Positions 61,858 to 64,000 of a DNA stretch of 64,000 bases are shown here, piece by piece. A model generated the notes under the pieces. It had not been told where the DNA came from. It saw nothing but the letters and a program-made list of their open reading frames with translations, and did no database searches. Position 1 is the first letter of the stretch. Every line of letters begins with the position of its first letter. Position numbers and translations under genes: made by a program. The DNA is from Edaphobacter sp. 12200R-103 (GTDB lineage Bacteria; Acidobacteriota; Terriglobia; Terriglobales; Acidobacteriaceae), in contig NZ_CP048114.1 in the NCBI RefSeq assembly GCF_010093025.1, positions 310,001 through 374,000 of the forward strand, read 5' to 3'.

Positions 61858-62865
61858 GTGGTTTCAGCTAGGCAAATGATCGCTATGCTCGCAAGCCTCA
61901 ATGAGGGCGACACGGAGCAGCTTTACGCAATCGCGCTACAGCTCGCAGCTACTGAGGCACGTCGCGGTCGCGTAGAGGTCGCAAATGAGCTTCAGAATCA
62001 AGTTGCGATCGCACGAAGGAAGGCCGATCCTTCTTCTGGGCTTGAGGGTAGACGAATCAGTAAGGTTGTTGTACCGATCACGCAGCCTATTGGTGAGATT
62101 CAAAAACTTCTCGTCACGTCTGCCCCTACTCTACGGCTGAGTGACCTAGTTTTGACTCCGATCGTCCGAGAGCGGCTACAAGTCTTCGTCGATCAACAGA
62201 GAGAGAGAGACACACTCCGCAGTCATGGCAAAGTGCCTCCAAGTCGTTTACTTATCATGGGGCCTCCTGGGTCTGGTAAGACGATGACCGCATCCGCATT
62301 GGCCGGTGAATTACATCTTCCATTGCATTCCGTCCAACTAGATTCTGTGATCACCCGTTTTATGGGAGAGACGGCTTCTAAGCTGAGGATGATCTTCGAT
62401 CAAATATCATCACGCCGCGGTGTCTATCTTTTTGATGAGTTCGATGCAATCGGCGGGAAACGGACTCTCGATAACGACGTAGGAGAAATGCGGCGCGTTC
62501 TCAATTCCTTTCTTCAGTTCATGGAAGAGCCAAACGCCACGGACAGCGTCGTGATCGCCGCTACTAATCATCCGGAATTGCTGGATGAGGCGCTTTTCCG
62601 TCGCTTTGATGATCTTGTGCGTTTTAAACTTCCGGACCTCTCGATGGTCGAGACTTTTCTCCGTGATCGGCTATCGCCATTTGAGACAACTAGAGTCGAT
62701 TGGAACTCGATTGCGCAAGAGGGAGTTGGATTGTCTCAAGCGGAAATCGCAAAGGCATCCGACGAGGTCATCCGCGATTTAATCATTTCCCGCCGAAAAG
62801 CTGTGACCAATGAGTCGCTCCACAAGGCCCTCGGCCACCGCAAACGATTGGCCGAAGCTCACTAA
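61858..62865 (+). CDS. AAA+ ATPase of an IetAS-like defence pair (IetA-like)
   Basis: 335 residues. The N-terminal helical region (1-100) is followed by a AAA core: Walker A GPPGSGKT (135-142), Walker B LFDEFD (192-196 area), sensor 1 in 'AATNHPELLDEALFRRFDD' (N237, arginine R248/R249). This is a FtsH/CDC48-like central AAA of the type found next to subtilisin-like proteases. It starts at GTG 61858 (or ATG 61876) and is directly followed, 44 nt later, by the S8 protease gene; such an AAA-S8 couple is the IetA-IetS arrangement. It would unfold or sense a target and hand it to, or activate, the protease; that is inference. Confidence 0.88.
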   Translation: MVSARQMIAMLASLNEGDTEQLYAIALQLAATEARRGRVEVANELQNQVAIARRKADPSSGLEGRRISKVVVPITQPIGEIQKLLVTSAPTLRLSDLVLTPIVRERLQVFVDQQRERDTLRSHGKVPPSRLLIMGPPGSGKTMTASALAGELHLPLHSVQLDSVITRFMGETASKLRMIFDQISSRRGVYLFDEFDAIGGKRTLDNDVGEMRRVLNSFLQFMEEPNATDSVVIAATNHPELLDEALFRRFDDLVRFKLPDLSMVETFLRDRLSPFETTRVDWNSIAQEGVGLSQAEIAKASDEVIRDLIISRRKAVTNESLHKALGHRKRLAEAH

Positions 62866-62909
62866 TGACAACCTGATGATTTCTGCTTTGTGAGGAACGA
62901 CTCAGCACG

Positions 62910-64000
62910 ATGGCAACAAATAACCCGATTCCAGCTCCTCAGCACAATCTCGTACACCTTCGCATCGACAGCTTCGCGATTGGGCTCCGCTATAGCTCAC
63001 CACGTTCAGGTCGAACCGAACGCCCTCTGGCAATAGACCGTAGCGAACGCGCGAAACGATTGAAAGCAGAACTCTCTGCTGCATTCAATGCTGCCCGTAA
63101 ACGAGTAGCAACAAGACAGCTAAATTCAAAACGGAAACGGCCAGGCATATACGTAGAGGTTCGTAGTGAACCAGGGCAGCAGATTCCCGAACTGACTTGG
63201 ATGAGAAAAGGGATCAGACTCGGAGCCGTTCGTACAGAGGCAGATCACGTCCAAGTTGCAAGTCTCTTTGTTCCTGACGCTGCTACTTCTTTCTTTGAGG
63301 AGAAATTAGAAGCATTTGGCGAGGGAACGACCGGCGTAGGCAAAGTTCCTTATCGTGATCGATTCGAACATCTGGAGAATATTCAGGTGGCGACATTGAA
63401 CACACTGTGGACCGATACTCGTCCACTTCCTACTGACAGAGAAGCACCGATTTGGTGGGAATGCTGGTGCTGGCGTGACCAAGCGGAAGAGTTGCGCACC
63501 GTGGCGCACGAACTCAGCTTTCTTGTAAGCGATCGTATCCTGCGATTTCCGGATCTGGAGATAGTGCTAATCAATGGAAGTCTATCTTCGCTCGAAGAAA
63601 TCATCCATCAATCTTCTTCTCTTGAACGCATACGGTACGCTCTTGATTCTCCCGCATTCTTCACTGAAGTAGCGCATCGAGAACAACGGGCCTGGGTCGA
63701 AGATCTTCGTGAACGACTCGTCCCAGCTTTGCCCAGCAGTCCCGCAGTCTGCGTATTAGATACAGGCGTCACAAGATTGCACCCTTTACTAGATCAATCC
63801 CTCTTGCCTGAAGATTGTCTCTCTGTTGATCCTGCATGGGGAACAGACGATTCCCATCCTTGTGGCCATGGAACCAACATGGCGGGAGTGGTGCTTTATT
63901 CGGATCTAACATTTCCGTTAGCCGGTCAAGGGACTTTGTATCTGCCGTTCGGCCTCGAATCGGTCAAGATCATTCCCCCGCCACAACTGCTTCCGAATGA
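62910..64000 (+). CDS. Subtilisin-like S8 serine protease, IetS-like (3' end cut by window)
   Basis: The frame from ATG 62910 is open to the window end, 363 codons seen. An N-terminal region of about 270 residues without recognised domain begins 'MATNNPIPAPQHNLVHLRIDSF' and carries a Trp/Cys-rich patch (WWECWCWRDQ, about residue 183). Then the S8 catalytic Asp appears in VLDTGV (D284), and the catalytic His in GHGTNMAGVV (H320). The catalytic Ser (GTS) lies beyond the window. No signal peptide: a cytosolic protease, unlike secreted subtilisins. This fits IetS, the partner of the AAA ATPase 44 nt upstream, in an AAA-S8 pair known from a plasmid incompatibility locus and from anti-phage islands. 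Confidence 0.9.
   Translation, partial: MATNNPIPAPQHNLVHLRIDSFAIGLRYSSPRSGRTERPLAIDRSERAKRLKAELSAAFNAARKRVATRQLNSKRKRPGIYVEVRSEPGQQIPELTWMRKGIRLGAVRTEADHVQVASLFVPDAATSFFEEKLEAFGEGTTGVGKVPYRDRFEHLENIQVATLNTLWTDTRPLPTDREAPIWWECWCWRDQAEELRTVAHELSFLVSDRILRFPDLEIVLINGSLSSLEEIIHQSSSLERIRYALDSPAFFTEVAHREQRAWVEDLRERLVPALPSSPAVCVLDTGVTRLHPLLDQSLLPEDCLSVDPAWGTDDSHPCGHGTNMAGVVLYSDLTFPLAGQGTLYLPFGLESVKIIPPPQLLPN

Noticed and set aside
58709-64000. CRISPR array or Cas genes
   Set aside because: No regularly spaced direct repeats and no Cas motifs were seen.

Overview
The window looks like a chromosome segment of an acidobacterium of the Terriglobia (Acidobacteriaceae) type. The pointers are moderately high GC, a bacillithiol-type BshA, a hopanoid-associated YdjC/HpnK-like protein, ECF42/DGPF genes, Ig-like secreted lipoproteins with repetitive Ala/Gly/Ser/Thr sequence, and many short dispersed repeats between genes. 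This assignment is inferred from gene content and sequence style, not from a marker-gene alignment.

Layout. 0-9 kb: mscL (cut by the window edge), a membrane protein, a glycosyltransferase-like membrane protein, the tight operon pyrE-MBL hydrolase-mtnA, a two-gene secreted protein/lipoprotein unit, and an ECF42-type sigma factor with a C-terminal helical extension. 9-16 kb: a copper-type P1B ATPase with YHS and heavy-metal-binding domains, a Tat-exported TIM-barrel sugar isomerase-like protein, murQ divergent from a class A beta-lactamase-like hydrolase, and lepB. 16-21 kb: the glycolytic genes gapA, pgk and tpiA (minus strand) with a RidA gene, and an opposite-strand DUF6629 membrane protein inserted between gapA and the others. 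20.8-24.6 kb: a P-loop kinase followed by an OpuC/OsmF-type ABC importer operon and a DinB-like protein. 24.8-33 kb: AsmA-like protein, ribA, a LytS-type sensor kinase, bshA, HpnK-like and OpgC-like proteins. 33-34 kb: small Cys-rich proteins and tRNA-Val(UAC). 34-40 kb: a beta-CASP nuclease-like protein and a DeoR-SIS-PfkB sugar operon divergent from an amidohydrolase. 40-43 kb: a duplicated DoxX-like membrane protein with four DGPF/YCII proteins and one VOC protein. 43-52 kb: a CPBP protease overlapping uvrA, a secreted STN-domain protein, an MFS transporter and a GH29 fucosidase. 52-58.6 kb: a plus-strand run of MeaB-Mce fusion, tsaB, rimI, DUF465, psd, pssA, an Asd/Usg-like protein and a ROK kinase.

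From 58.7 kb the character changes. A tRNA-Leu(CAA) gene is followed by a DUF900-type alpha/beta hydrolase with an unassigned N-terminal domain, a long imperfect hairpin, a tyrosine integrase, and an AAA+ ATPase directly followed by a subtilisin-like (S8) protease that runs off the window. The last pair matches the IetAS arrangement (AAA ATPase plus S8 protease), first known from a plasmid incompatibility locus and later reported among anti-phage systems. The whole segment reads as an integrative island at tRNA-Leu.

Two repeat families overlay the map. One is a REP-like element of about 35-65 nt with a core like 'ggattcttcgct..gctcagaatgac', seen at least ten times, mostly between genes. The other is a roughly 65-nt element lying in frame inside two unrelated genes (the sigma factor and uvrA), where it encodes nearly the same peptide in both, and also once between genes. 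It behaves like the protein-invading palindromic elements of Rickettsia and is the most unusual feature outside the island.
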